This document shows positions 34,791 to 46,840 of a stretch of 64,000 nucleotides of DNA, piece after piece. Under the pieces are notes generated by a model. The model was not told the DNA's origin, made no database searches, and saw only the letters and a program-made list of their open reading frames with translations. Source of the stretch: Acestrorhynchus altus (Eukaryota > Chordata > Actinopteri > Characiformes > Acestrorhynchidae). The stretch spans positions 8,902,689-8,966,688 of the forward strand of contig CM067509.1 in the NCBI GenBank assembly GCA_034509495.1, given 5' to 3'. Positions within the stretch are counted from its first letter, which is position 1; each line of letters starts with the position of its first letter. Both the position numbers and the translations under genes were made by a program.

Positions 34791-34895
34791 CTTTGTCTCG
34801 GTCTGTGTCTCTGTGCAGAAAAGTCTTTTATACGGACAGGTTTTCTGAATCACACGAAAAACACACTTCACGTTCCTCATCATGGACAGCGCCAT
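34791..34895 (-). CDS. wars2: wars2 coding exon 1 (start, mitochondrial targeting)
   Basis: 35-codon first exon. ATG at 34895-34893 sits in a good context (CAACATGG) and the exon ends at a GTAGGT donor in phase 0. The peptide starts MALSMMRNVKCVFRVIQKTC, rich in basic and hydrophobic residues with almost no acidic ones: a typical matrix-targeting presequence, and resembling human WARS2 (MALHSMRKAR). It is followed by PYKRLFCTETQTETK and then exon 2 (DPSW...). With this exon the coding sequence is 1095 bases, giving 364 residues, close to the 360 of human WARS2. The enzyme charges mitochondrial tRNA-Trp with tryptophan, using ATP, in the matrix. The exon is 13.5 kb from exon 2. Confidence 0.92.
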
Positions 34896-35030
34896 GTTGA
34901 GTCACATATAATAACACCTACGGAGGCCCGTGAAGTTCATACCGTTTCCACCTCAAAACAGAAAACAGCTCGAGCTTTACTGCCCAAGCTGTCTCACAAA
35001 GCAGTTCAGCTTTGACTAACAGACTAGTTT
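34896..35030 (-). promoter_or_regulatory. wars2 5' UTR / promoter region
   Basis: Sequence directly upstream of the wars2 ATG. The block 34660-35000 is richer in CpG than the surrounding AT-rich DNA and includes a GGGGCGG GC-box-like site at 34771-34777 (just inside intron 1). No TATA box was recognised. The start site is unknown; a short CpG-bearing promoter is usual for a housekeeping mitochondrial gene. Confidence 0.5.
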
Positions 35031-35634
35031 TCAGGGATATTTTCATAGTTTGACGCACTTTTATTCACCAAAACATTAAAAAGTATTTCTAATAAATGAA
35101 AACTAAAAATCCCCCTGGAAGCTGTTCATCCAGAGTGGTTTTGAGCTGAAATGCATTAATATATGAAAATATTATTATAATTATTATAAGGATATTTATA
35201 ATAGTAAGTTTAGTACTTTACTTTAGAACTTTATTTTGTTATTATCCATTAGAATTTTCACTCAATAATACAGAAGACTAGATCAGGGGTTCTCAATGTT
35301 TTCACCTCATGTCCCATTTGTTTATCACTAGAACACATAACGGCCCATAAGATAATGCAACATTTAATGTAAAATGACAATGAAAATGTGGGAATTAGGG
35401 CCTAATTTGTCATTTAAATTTCACCCAATGTGGACTACTGCCTTACCCTGATGCTGGGCCTGCACAGATACTAAGCCATTGTCTTTTGCATCACCAGACC
35501 TATACCCCATTGAAAATGTTGAATCATCATGCATATAGTCCAGCTAATCCAACAAGAAAACCATACCCTATAGCTTGACCATCTAACCAGGCTGTTTTTT
35601 CAGTAAGGTCAAGACATTCAAACACTTTAATGCG

Positions 35635-35636
<2 letters not shown>

Positions 35637-35696
<60 letters not shown>
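35637..35696. repeat. (CA)n microsatellite
   Basis: About 29 copies of CA. Confidence 0.95.
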
Positions 35697-35698
<2 letters not shown>

Positions 35699-36384
35699 AA
35701 GAAAACAATATGAAACAAACACATGAATGCAGTATGATTCAATCACACCATGAATTCGGTCGTAGTTGACTGAAAGGTGTTGTGGTTGGATTTGGCCCTC
35801 CTCAGCTGCTTCACGGTCCATCAGCCAACTGTTCGCTCAGCCCTATTGGATTATCCACCAGCCTGGATTGTCTTACACATGTTTCAAGGCCTGCAGAGTT
35901 CAAGCCCTGCTTTACCCCCTTCACCCACATCTGTTGCTGATTTCTCCCACCTTTGCATCTGGTTGTATTTGCACAAATATCATTCCATATCTCCTGCGGC
36001 AATCCGCACTGTATTTCATGAAACTTTGATTGAGTCCTCTCTAACATCTGTGTGTAAATATACTAGTGGAACTGCCTGTGTGTGTGAGAGTGTGTGTATG
36101 CGCTCTGTAGTCCCTCTCACCCCCCTTATCCAGTTCTACAGCCTCTAGGCTCTGTGCTGGCCACCCAGTAGAGATTCCTCATTTTGCATCTCCATCACAA
36201 GATTTTTTTTTTAATCAAAGTACGTCTGTTATTTTTCTTTCCTTCATATGTCCTTTGCTTTCCCTGTCCAGGAAAGGTGGTTTTATTCCACCCTCTCCTC
36301 ATATTCCCCATGCCTCTTTAACCTGCTATTATAGCCCATGGTGCCTGGAAGAGGCTGTTTCTGGGCAGTGGTAAAAGTTGAAAT

Positions 36385-36389
<5 letters not shown>

Positions 36390-36473
<84 letters not shown>

Positions 36474-36524
36474 AAATACATAGGGAAACCTACGTGTCAT
36501 CTGGCTATGATAGATGAAAAGAAA

Positions 36525-36585
<61 letters not shown>

Positions 36586-36591
36586 TGTGTG
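36390..36591. repeat. Two (GT)n arrays close together
   Basis: (GT)n at 36390-36460 with one break and a short (GA)n end to about 36471, then a second (GT)n array at 36528-36591 after about 56 bp of unique sequence. Confidence 0.93.
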
Positions 36592-36634
36592 TGGTGGAAT
36601 GCTTTGTCCATGTTTGTGTAAGTATATGTATGTA

Positions 36635-37950
36635 CAGTGCATCCGGAAAGTATGGCGCTTTACATTTTGTTATGTTGCAGCCTTATTCCAAAATGGATTC
36701 AATACATTTTTCAATATTCAATATTCTACACACAATATCCCACAACGACAAAGTGAGAATAGTTTGTTTTTGATATCAAAAATGAAAACACAAAAATATT
36801 CACAGCCTTGACATGACACTCAAAATTGAGATCAGGTTCATCTGGTTTCCATTGATCATCCTTCAGATGTTTCCACAGCTTGATTGGAGTAAATTCAGTT
36901 GATTGGACATGATTTGGAAAGGCACACATCTATATTGGGTCCCCACAGTACATATCAGAGCACATAACAGCCCATGAATTATAAGTAATTGTCAGTAGAC
37001 AATAACCAGATACAGGATTGTATTGAGAGCTGTGGAAGGGTTTCTGCTGCATTGAAGGTCCCAATGTGCACAGTGGCTTTCATTCTTCTAAATGGAAGAA
37101 GTGTGGCACCACCAGGACTCATGGAGCTGACCGTCTGGACAAACTGAATGATCGTGGCAGAAGGGCTTTAGTCAGGGAGGTGACTAACATCCAATGATCA
37201 CTCTGACAGAGCTCCAAGGTTGCTCTGTGAAGAGAGGAGAACCTTCCAGATGGATAACCATTTCTGCTGCATTCCCCCAATCAGGCATGTATGATAGAGT
37301 AGCCAGACAGAAGTCACTCCTCAGTAAAGGGCACATGACAGCCCAAAATGTACCTAAAGGACTCTCACACCATGAGAAACAAAAACATTGAACATTTAGG
37401 ACTGAATGCCAGGCATCATCTCTGGAGGAAACCAGGCACTGCTCATCACCTAGCCTATGAGTGTGCAAATGGGGGCCAGAGTCCAGTACAGGATGTCTTG
37501 TTCTAACAGACCTACTAAGCTTGGCAATTAACAGAGTTGAATCAGGTGTGTTGGAAATCAGAAAACTGCAGGAATCCCACCCTCCAGGACCAGAGGTACC
37601 CACCCTTGACCCAGCCAATAACATTCCTTCAGAGAAGCATGGTGGTGGCAGCATCATGCTGTGGGGATGTCGTTCTGCACCAGGAACTGGGAGAATAGTC
37701 AGGATCAAGGGAAAAATGACTGCAGCAATGTACAGAGACATCTCTGATAACCTGCTTCAGAGTTGTCCGGACCTCACACTGGAACAAAGATATATCTTCC
37801 AACAGGACAATGACCCTAAGCACACAGCCAAGAGAGCCAAGATTTGTAACAAATCCCTTGTTGTAAACAGCACCATATAGATGAAAAAAGGCTGTAACAT
37901 AACAAAATGTGCAAAAAGTGAAGCACTGTGAATACGTATACCCTGTTTGT
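36635..37950 (+). mobile_element. Tc1/mariner transposon, decayed, copy A
   Basis: Left end CAGTGCATCCGGAAAGTATG follows a TA dinucleotide; inverted counterpart at the right is CATAACAAAATGTGCAAAAA then AGTGAAGCACTGTGAATAC (about 37895-37935). Transposase remnants are readable on the plus strand: KHGGGSIMLWG (from 37638), GKMTAAMYRDI, and FQQDNDPKHTAK (from 37797), the last carrying the second catalytic Asp. Stops and frameshifts break the frame. A small element interrupts it at 37456-37612. A clearly related copy lies at 57459-59344. Confidence 0.88.
37456..37612. mobile_element. Small MITE-like insertion within Tc1 copy A
   Basis: The Tc1 sequence continues from ...TGCTCATCACCTAGCC to AGCCAATAACATTCC, as in copy B (...AACACCTTGCCAATAACATTCC), but about 157 bp intervene. 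AGCC flanks both sides (37452-37455 and 37613-37616). The insert ends with CCTCCAGGACCAGAGGTACC, a phrase of a common teleost MITE. Confidence 0.7.
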
Positions 37951-40091
37951 GGTCCACATGAATTGGGTACTTTCACAAATCATTTTGTGACAAACAAGTT
38001 TGAATGAATAAGCATACATTTTAATAGTTGTGATTTAATATATAAAGATTAAATATCAAGAGGTTGTTTTATAAAGAGTACACAACCTACATTTATCTAA
38101 TACTTTTTAATTATGATAATTTATAGACATTTGTATGGGTTTAAATGCCAATCATGATGCAGTTTTACATGTGTGAACTACTCCAACTACTACACTTTAA
38201 ATTAAATAGGTTATTTTTGTTATTGTGCCTTTAATATGATTAATATCATCACTGTCAAAACACATCTCCAAAATTGAAATATTACAGATATTATATTTTT
38301 TATGTAATTTTTAAAGTTGTGGGCTGGTGTTTAGGGAACCAGCCTTGTGAACTGCCCACTAGTGTGTGTATGCACAAATGTGTATGTGTATGTTTCACTA
38401 CATGGAACAAATTTCCCTGTGTAAGGGATCTCTATGCATGTTTATGTTTAGAGAATTTATTGCACTCATTTATTGTTTTCTGTTACTCCATTCATTCTGA
38501 AATATTCATGTGAAAAATGCAACTTCTGTGTTCAAATGATGCATTTATTATGAGGATTTTTGATGATATGGAAATGACTTAATGATTGGCTGCCCCATTT
38601 TGTGTGTCATATGAATGTCTGGGTTAAAACCCTCCTTATGACTTCATTGTTAATCAGCAAGGCTTAACTACTGTAGGATGCACAGGCTGTTTGGACTTCA
38701 CATACTCCTTCACACAAAGAGAAACATTTGGGCTATTTCTCAATAGGCGTTCTTGTGTACTCTTGTTTGATGTCATCTGTTCAAGTTGTATTCCATTTCT
38801 CAAGTATGGATTTGCCAAGAACAGTAAAAATTCCCAAATGTTTATTTGTTCCATTCACCTCAAAAACTGAAGGTGCATTGATTGGTGACTCAAACAAACA
38901 GCATTCATTGTGAATTTCAATGCATATGCAATGGTAGAAGATCAAATAGCAGAACTTCAATCAAACCCACAATGGTAAATCTGTATGTTTTATTGTAAAT
39001 ATGCAGGGCCTTTGGTTCTGCTTTTTAAAATGAGGTTGGAATGGGTAGTAAAATTGCCAATTCTCAGTTAATTTAATATAAGCAAATTTTATATTCTGTT
39101 ATGTCACAAGGTTTGTATACTCTCCTGTGGTTGCTTTTGCTAAAATGATACACAGCACATCTCAACAGTCCTCAATCTTTGAGTTTTTTCAAGTATGCTC
39201 TTCAAAGGTAACTTGTCAAGAATGTTCTTCCCAAGAACACAGGTCAATTATTTGTTTTCTAGGATTGGTAAAGTCCCTTGATTTTCTATTACACTGGGTG
39301 TTTGCCAATACCATGAATGCAAACAATGAATGTCAGGAAAGAACACAAGGATGCAGGAATATAGAACACATATGAACACCAGCTATGGTCCCTTTATAGT
39401 AAATCAAGTTCCCAGATGTTCAAATCCCAGCCAGTACAAACCCTCCGACCCATAACTGGCCCAGATGTGGCAAAGTGAAACTGGCCCTGGTTCTATTTGC
39501 CAGAATACCTGTAGCCAAACTTCCTGAGCCTAAAACAGAGCAGGCCTGATTCCAACGTGTTGGCTGGGGTGTTATCTCTTGATCTGAACACAGTAAAAAG
39601 TAAATGTACCATCAAAGGTACAATATTGGACTTCTGGTAAATAACAGTACCTGTACCAGTACAGTACAGGTACTGGTACAATAAAACATGATCACAGAAA
39701 ATGACTTGCACTGAAATGTACTTTATTGTACCCTGGTAGGTTACAGCCCCAGTAAGAAGCTTTGTACTCTTTTAAGTAGAAATCCATATTTAATTTTCTG
39801 ATTGTGAATTTAAGTGGATTAAGTCAATTGTACAAATAACTACCATGTTTCCAATATGTGGAATAGGTATTGAATGTGGTACTGAATTGTGTTCTTCACA
39901 GGATGAGAAATCTATTTGAATAATTTGAATAACACATGTTCACCTGTTTGGCAAATAAGTGGTCAGGTTTTGAAAAAAAACTCTCTGCACCCAAGCCAAC
40001 TGTGCACAGAAAAGTGAAATTCTGTCTTCCTACTAAGTGAACATCTATCATCACCCTCTGTGGTAACTAATTGTTCATCTCCTCATCACAG
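37951..40091. other. Intergenic region
   Basis: AT-rich, no gene recognised. At about 39600-39770 there is a GTAC-rich stretch with interleaved inverted repeats, which looks like a MITE. Confidence 0.6.
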
Positions 40092-40432
40092 ATTTATCTG
40101 CATGGCCACCCTCGTGGTTCTCTCAGCTCTTCTGAAAGCACCTACGAGGTCTCCCTCTTATCCCTTGCTGGAGTGTATTGAGATCAGGGCCTATTGACCG
40201 CTCCTCCTGTGCTGAGAAGAGAATGGGCTGGCTGGTGGTGACCGACAGTCCACCTGTGATAATAGAAGCAGGCAGGGGGCCTGGGGATCGTTGGGGCCAG
40301 GACTGGGCCTCAGCCTGCATCAACGACTCCCTGATCCGCCTCCATCCTGACACTGACAGACAGGCCATCCCCTCTGACACCATGGCCCACGAGCCCACAG
40401 GGCGCCTGCCACCCAAGTGGATGGATGGATGA
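40092..40432 (+). pseudogene. Coding-looking block, possibly a frameshifted exon (unidentified)
   Basis: GC-rich island in AT-rich DNA. An acceptor-like sequence (TTGTTCATCTCCTCATCACAG) ends at 40091. Frame 1 (40092-40181) reads IYLHGHPRGSLSSSESTYEV then SLLSLAGVY and a stop. From about 40184 a different frame reads DRSSCAEKRMGWLVVTDSPP on to MAHEPTGRLPPKW and stops at 40432. Both pieces show C/G-rich third positions, as real exons do, and a one-base change near 40165-40180 would join them. I do not recognise the protein. It could be a decayed exon, a retrocopy piece, or an unfamiliar repeat. It is followed by an imperfect ATGG array. Confidence 0.4.
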
Positions 40433-42258
40433 ATGGATGGGAAGACGGATGGATCAACTGCTTAGATGGATGGATAGTTCCATCTAATTGAAAATTTTGA
40501 GGAGTAAGAGCCTAAGGAAAAATTTCCACGTATTGAAACTTTTTTTGCTCTTATTTCAGTGTGAAACTCTGTTAAGGAAAATAAACACTTGGAGAAAAGT
40601 ATTTTGTGTAAAGTAATGTTTGCTTCTCTGAGGAGAGTCTGGTTTTCATTATAGCCATGCCATGTCTGCTAGCCTGAAGCCCAGAGCCAGAAACCTAAAT
40701 GAGCACACAGACTCTGGGCTATGGGTGGCCTTTAATGGAGTTAGCTCTGTCTGTGCTGCTGCACTCATTGTGGCACACAATACTACCAACACATCTGTCC
40801 AAAAATGCACACTTTCTTACAAAGCCTTGCAAAGTTTTACTTTAGATTAAGAAAACTAGCAACAATCCCATTTACCATAAACAAAAATGCAGTATATTTT
40901 GTATATTTTGTTCCATTTTAAAATGGAGCACTGTAGAACTGGACTGTACTATTGAAGCAAATCCAAACTAGTGAACTTAAAATTATAACTATAATTAACA
41001 TTTACTACATTTACCTTCATATAATAGCCTGAAATAAATCAAACTGTGTTGTGTATAAAACACTTCATCATTTGTCTTCTCCAGGTTGATTTTAACTCTA
41101 TTCAGATGGGAGGGTGGTTCAGTCCACGTTGACGGTAGCGTAGTTATGTTCAAATTAAGTTATCATTATCACTAATAGGTTATCAGACTGATTTTCATCC
41201 TCTAATACGTTATCAGCAATCAAGCCTGGAAGTACTCACTGTACTCAATGTAAAATTACTGTACGCCACCCCAGGTAAAACTAATGTGTCTAAATATGGC
41301 TTTTGGCAGCATTCTTGGCATATTCATGGCATATTATGAACTGTCAGTTTATATATTGTCATTGCTGGACAAAAACCTTTTGGAGATTTTGAAAATGTCT
41401 TTTGCATGTTTGTTTTCCACTTTCCCCATTTTGTTATGACTCATGTTATTCCCCATTTTGTTTAGCAGGAAGGATGTCTCTTCTTTCCACCAAAGCACAG
41501 TCTTCATCATTTCTCACAGATTTTTCAATGAGTCTTACTCCTCACCACCAACAGAATTATATATTCTGTGGATAAAATAGATAGGCTTAGCTGTAACGCT
41601 TGGAGGAGAACACTGAGTGAAATGCCATATGGGTCAACACATGAAATAAATATGGCTTTGACTTACACAGTGTAATTTATATCAGGAATTTTCACAAGAT
41701 TTCTGCAGAATTCAATGATCCAACATGTCATGTGTTTGGGCAACATGTGATATTAATAAAGCTTTCTGTGTTTTGAAAATCAGAGTTGTGTATTGAAGAT
41801 CAGGAAAATGAGAACATTGCACATTTTCCTTTTGTACCAATCAAAGTTGACGTATGATGTATGGTGATGATGATGATGATGCTGAAACAATTTATTTGGC
41901 AGCATGGATCACACATTCTAATCTACCTAACACTTTTAATCATGCTGAACAAAACAGAACATTACATGATTTGAAGAGTTAGCAAGAACAATATAAAACT
42001 ATTAGTATGCATGTTACTGCACCCTTGCATGTAAAATAAATATAAATTTAACACATTTTAACCACTTACCTGTGAATTATAATTTTTCATTACCTGGAAT
42101 TCCTAACATTATGAAAAGCTTGCCCAACTTTACAGCAGCTGCTATGAAAGAACACATCTGTGGGAGGAGCCTGGATAGACCAATCGCTTCATGCAGCCCT
42201 TCACTCAGCCATGGTCCACTGTAGTCGTCCTGTCTAAGAACAGCACATGTGTGAATGT

Positions 42259-42260
42259 GT

Positions 42261-42297
<37 letters not shown>
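42259..42297. repeat. (GT)n microsatellite
   Basis: About 18 copies of GT, preceded by imperfect TGTG units. Confidence 0.9.
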
Positions 42298-42300
<3 letters not shown>

Positions 42301-44026
42301 ATAGTGAGCTTAGGGGGACTGGGAAGGGGTAGTAGCAAGGTCCCTCTGGAGAGATGCGTTTCAGCACCTTGTCTCCTTTTCTGTTATAGCGCTGACAGAA
42401 CAGGAGGGAAGAAGTACAGAAGGGAGGAGTGTGTATTCTGTTCTCTCACTCTCCTCCCCTGTCTTCACCCTCCTGCCATCATAAAGTTGGTAATGAAGAG
42501 GGTTAAAGGTGCTGATTTGGGGCTATGACCAGGGAGCAGCCAAGCCACTTATCATTTAGAATAATTCCCAGACTAGGTCTATGTGCAATCCAACAAACTC
42601 AGAGACATTCTCTGTCTGTTCAATTCACACACTCTGCACACTTCTTAGCAAGAGTAAGAAGATAATGTCACTCAAATATTGTATCTGAACTCAAGCAAGC
42701 TGTGGGTGTAAAGAGGGTTCTTCTATTTATTTGTATGTTAATATAATGAATTCTCAGTGGTTATCCTGAAATGCTCACAAAAGATGTATCTGCATTTAAA
42801 TGATATAATGATGTTAAACATAGATATTTTTTACTTTAAGTTTTTGCTGCATGCCTTTGCAGGGAGTCATGGAAGAAAATCAGTTCTTTGAAAACAAAGT
42901 CTGTGGTTTGTCATAGAACTGATACTGAGAAAAGAGTCTTCTCCTAATTAGACCACAGAGCAACCAGCAGTAGACAGGATGACATGATTAATTTGGTTCA
43001 TGTCATTTGAAGGCAAGAAACGGTTATTATCTCTGTGTATAGGGTGCCAGCATCCTTCAATAAACTCTGCAGAATAAAGCCAAACTTAATTTTAATGCAA
43101 TTATCCCTTCCATTTTCCTCTGTTTCTGTGTAGTTTTCCCCTGCCATCTTTATTTTCGCCTGATGAACTCAAAGCAAAAAACTGTGGAACGCTGTGGACC
43201 ACTTCCACAATTCTTTAAACCTTATTGTCATCACTGCTATACAGCAAAAAAATGAATCTAGAAATCCCTCAGCACACACATTTCCCCAATTTCTGAATGG
43301 GACACACACAGAGGTCATCATTTCCTGAATGTGGGTCACTGGGGTCCCAGTTGGACTGCAGAGACCTAGTTTACATTGGCTAAATGTGTGGCTGTATGAT
43401 GATTAAATCATTTATTGTTTCAGGCTATCATTACTCAGCATCAACACGTTAGTCACTGCTAATGACTGCTCAATCACCCAGTCTGTCCACCAACATGATG
43501 ACTGATAGAATGCCAGAACACAGTAAGAACTCCACATTCAAGTCTCAATAACCTAGTCTGTGTGTTTGAGAGAGAGATGGGGGAAGAGAGACAGAAAATA
43601 CATGGAGATGTCAAAATATGTTTTCAATATCAGTTTTATTTTACATTGTTCAAGCACATGCTATAGTTACCCTGTCTATTAAATTATGTAGCATGTCATT
43701 GGCACAGCATTATATGCTGTATGTATATAATATTATAAATTTCTGCCTTGTGGCCAATGATTCCGGCTAGACCCACTCCAGACCCACTGTGACCCTGACC
43801 GGGTTGAAGTGAATAAGAAGATGGCTCGATGGGTGGATATTACACAGTACATAATAAAATCATCAAATAGTTTTGGGTTTCCAAAGAGCATCTTAGTGCA
43901 AAGTGAGCATCACGCCAGTTAAGATATTTTTGGGAAATTAGGCAATGATGTAAAGACATCATAAAGACACTGCCATTTAGATATGATTGATGGGACATTG
44001 CCATTCTTTTTGGTCAATAAAAATAA

Positions 44027-44029
<3 letters not shown>

Positions 44030-44061
<32 letters not shown>

Positions 44062-44082
44062 ATAATAATAATAATAATAATC
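44030..44082. repeat. (ACT)n(AAT)n microsatellite
   Basis: About 11 ACT copies passing directly into about 7 AAT copies. Confidence 0.93.
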
Positions 44083-44104
44083 AAACTGTCTCTATTGTAT
44101 TATT

Positions 44105-44345
44105 GCTGGGCAGCCAATGCACTCAGAGGAAAATGCTAGGTCCCCAACTCTGATACAATGGTTAACAGACTGCACTGGGTGTGATGTGAGGAGATAGCGC
44201 CATCCACCAATCCAGGGGCAGTATGGCCAGTTTTGCTCTCTTGGACTTGCTGATGGCAAGCACCATGACCCAGGATTTAAACCTGCAATCTTCAGATCAT
44301 CATATCACTATCATAGCACTAGTACATTAGACCAATGATGCACTC
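44105..44345 (-). mobile_element. tRNA-derived SINE-like element
   Basis: On the minus strand it has a B-box-like GGTTTAAATCC (from GCAGGTTTAAATCCTGGG, near 44275) and, upstream of it, a looser A-box-like stretch (TGGTCTAATGTACTAG). The body (GGATTGGTGGATGGCGCTAT) is a phrase I associate with a teleost SINE. Age and family not determined. Confidence 0.55.
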
Positions 44346-46115
44346 CAGTGTTCTCCAGCTGGTATAGTTTGTCAATTTGACAGTGAAATAGACAGTGGAA
44401 TTATAGTTGAAAATGATTGTACATATGCAAAATGGGTTGGGTTGGAAATCAACTAACATTGGGTTGTCATCAAGTTCCAACATTTGACAGATATTGAATT
44501 TTGGTTACTTAATCCCATGAATCAAAACCAACAACATAACAATGTTACAATTTCACACTGATGTAGATACTGTAGATTTAATTTTGGTCATCCAATGTCA
44601 TGACCTACATTCAACCAGATAACAACTTCTATAGACACTAGTGGCCAGCTGGGTCTTAACAAAGTGAATGGCACTCAATCTCATGGACTGCAATGTGTAA
44701 TATATAGTAACTAGATCATTATGTCACTAAATTAGCTCAGTTGCTTTTATATGAGAGTGACATAGATACTACAGAAATATTTGATCTTACGCAGTTTGAT
44801 AATGAAAAAATAAACCCACAGCAGAGAAAAGTTGTGGACAGAACAGATGATACACCAGAGAGTGAGAGAACGAGAGACAGAGAGCTGGTAGCCCCAAAGC
44901 AGGACAGTGATGATAACCAGATAAAGCTGCTGGGCTTGAGGCCTGATTTCACCACTGTGCATCATTACAAACTCACCCTTCTCCCAAATTTACTCTCATC
45001 TTTTCCCCCTTCTTTCTTTCACTATCACATACACACTGCAAGCGCTGCACATAATGTATGGCGTATGTATGGAAAATTATGTATGCATGTGCATATGTGC
45101 GTGTGCCCCCTTTAGGCCCTCCTGCTGTCAGCACACTGATCTTCAGCATCTCTAAAGGGTATTGCTTTACACTGAAGTCATAGGCCTGGAACCTCCTCCC
45201 TTTCTCTGCACTAAACCCTGTAATTTCAATTTGCATTTCATTTCAGTGTAATCTCTTTATGTTCTTCATGGTAAACACAAACCTGGTGCTGCTAAGCACA
45301 GGGAGAACATCCAGGCCATTTCACATCCAGAGATGGCTGTGTGGGGTTCACAACGTATTGCAGTAAATGCCCAACTACAGTGGTCAATGTGGTGAGTCTA
45401 AATTCCATCTGAAAACAAATGCATGTTGAAAATGACAATGATGACACAGTTTAAGATATGAAGTGTTACCCTGTTGAAGAGACTATGGTCATTTGTTTCT
45501 GCAATTAGAAGGCAAACATACAGTAGTTCTATAACATAATGACACCTCCTCAAAGGAGGAATTTCATTATCGTATGGTTTATCCTCCCTGAGCCACTGCA
45601 TTCACTCATACAGGCTGATGTGAGGTCCCTGTCGACTTAACAAATTACTGTTTTCTACACCGGCAGAATTAGAATCTCTGTTATATGGTGTCTTCATGAA
45701 GTTGGTGAACTCAGTGGCAACAACACAGTCAACAACAAAAAGTTGCTTCAGCATTTGCATGTAATTAAATACATAATTATAGTGCACAATAGCTGGCTTG
45801 GAGACGGGCAGCTGCTTTTATGGCCTGCTGCTTTGCAGCTCTGTTCCTGAATAATGCGAAGAGAAGCCCAGGCATACCCATCACAGCTGGAATCTCTTCT
45901 CATATCCTAAATATGGCTGCCCAGAGATTAACAGGTTTTTAAAACAAACCATAAATGTTACAGATGGATTACTACATGATAATTAGTGGTGACAGAGGTA
46001 GGAAGACTTGTTGATGTGTGCTTAACGAGGATGGTGTTAACATTACTGTTTAAGCAGAATTTTCACATGGGGATTTTTTTTTTTCATCTAACTTTCAAAT
46101 TTCTTGAAGAACAGA

Positions 46116-46170
<55 letters not shown>

Positions 46171-46515
46171 TTTTTTTGTTTGTTTTATTTTATTTTTCTT
46201 TACATGTATCTTCTCCATACACTGTATAAATTGTTCTGGATGAGTATACCAAAAGAAATTCTCTAAAATGAGAAAAATAAGTTCTTATTTTACATTCACT
46301 TCCATTCAAAGAACATTTTTTTGCAATTTTGAAGATACAATATATGCGCACATACACAAAACTAGAATTTGTTATTTAATTTTTGTTTGTTTGTTTTTCA
46401 ATTCTGGAATTCTTATTTATAAGTCATACTGATTAACTGTATAAAAAAAATAAAAAGGTTTAAAATGTAACTATACATGTAGTGACTATATAAGGACAGT
46501 TTCACTTTTTGAATC
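44346..46515. other. Intergenic region
   Basis: No gene recognised. A 124-codon plus-strand frame at 44741-45115 matches no family I know and has no splice context; I treat it as chance. A (CA)n array lies at 46110-46167. Confidence 0.6.
46110..46167. repeat. (CA)n microsatellite
   Basis: About 28 copies of CA. Confidence 0.95.
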
Positions 46516-46644
46516 AAATAATGAACATCCATCCATCCATTTTCCTGAATAGGGTCACGGGGGAGTCGGTGCCCAGCCGGCAACTCTGAGCGCAAGGGCG
46601 GGAAACAACCCTATACAGGGCGCTAGTCCATCTTAGGGCGCGCG

Positions 46645-46677
<33 letters not shown>

Positions 46678-46840
46678 TACGGGCCACTTTAGAGTCACCG
46701 ATTCACCTACCATGCATGTCTTTGGACTGTGGGGAGGAAATCCAACGCGAACACGGGGAAAACAGAAACTTCCCAGGTCGCCCCACCCAGGGATCGAACC
46801 CAGGTCCTTCTTGCTGTGAGGCAACAGCGCTATCCACTAA
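46516..46840 (+). repeat. Teleost dispersed repeat with embedded (CG)n(CA)n
   Basis: Begins CATCCATCCATCCATTTTCC, continues with AGGGTCACGGGGGAGTCGG, GGGCGCTAGTCCATCTTAGG, CATGCATGTCTTTGGACTGT, and ends GGGATCGAACCCAGGTCCTT then GGCAACAGCGCTATCCACTAA. This is a very common fish repeat; related pieces lie at 43750-43840 and 51190-51420. The (CG)8(CA)n run is at 46638-46677. Confidence 0.85.

Larger units (their letters stand above)
35031..36634. other. Intergenic region upstream of wars2
   Basis: AT-rich, no gene recognised. Contains a (CA)n array at 35637-35696 and (GT)n arrays at 36390-36460 (followed by a short GA run) and 36528-36591. Confidence 0.6.
40433..44104. other. Intergenic region
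   Basis: No gene recognised. Imperfect (ATGG)n follows the block at 40.1-40.4 kb. There is a GAT run at 41864-41880, a (GT)n array at 42259-42297, a GC-balanced stretch at about 42130-42540, a fragment of a dispersed repeat at 43750-43840 (CCGGCTAGACCCACTCCAGA...), and (ACT)n(AAT)n at 44030-44082. Confidence 0.6.

Noticed and set aside
44741..45115. 124-codon plus-strand frame with acidic, coding-like start
   Set aside because: No known domain, no splice sites or CpG promoter, and A/T-rich third positions; most likely chance.
46795..46835. tRNA-like GGGATCGAACCCAGGTCC
   Set aside because: It is the B-box-like end of a dispersed repeat; no cloverleaf can be folded around it.
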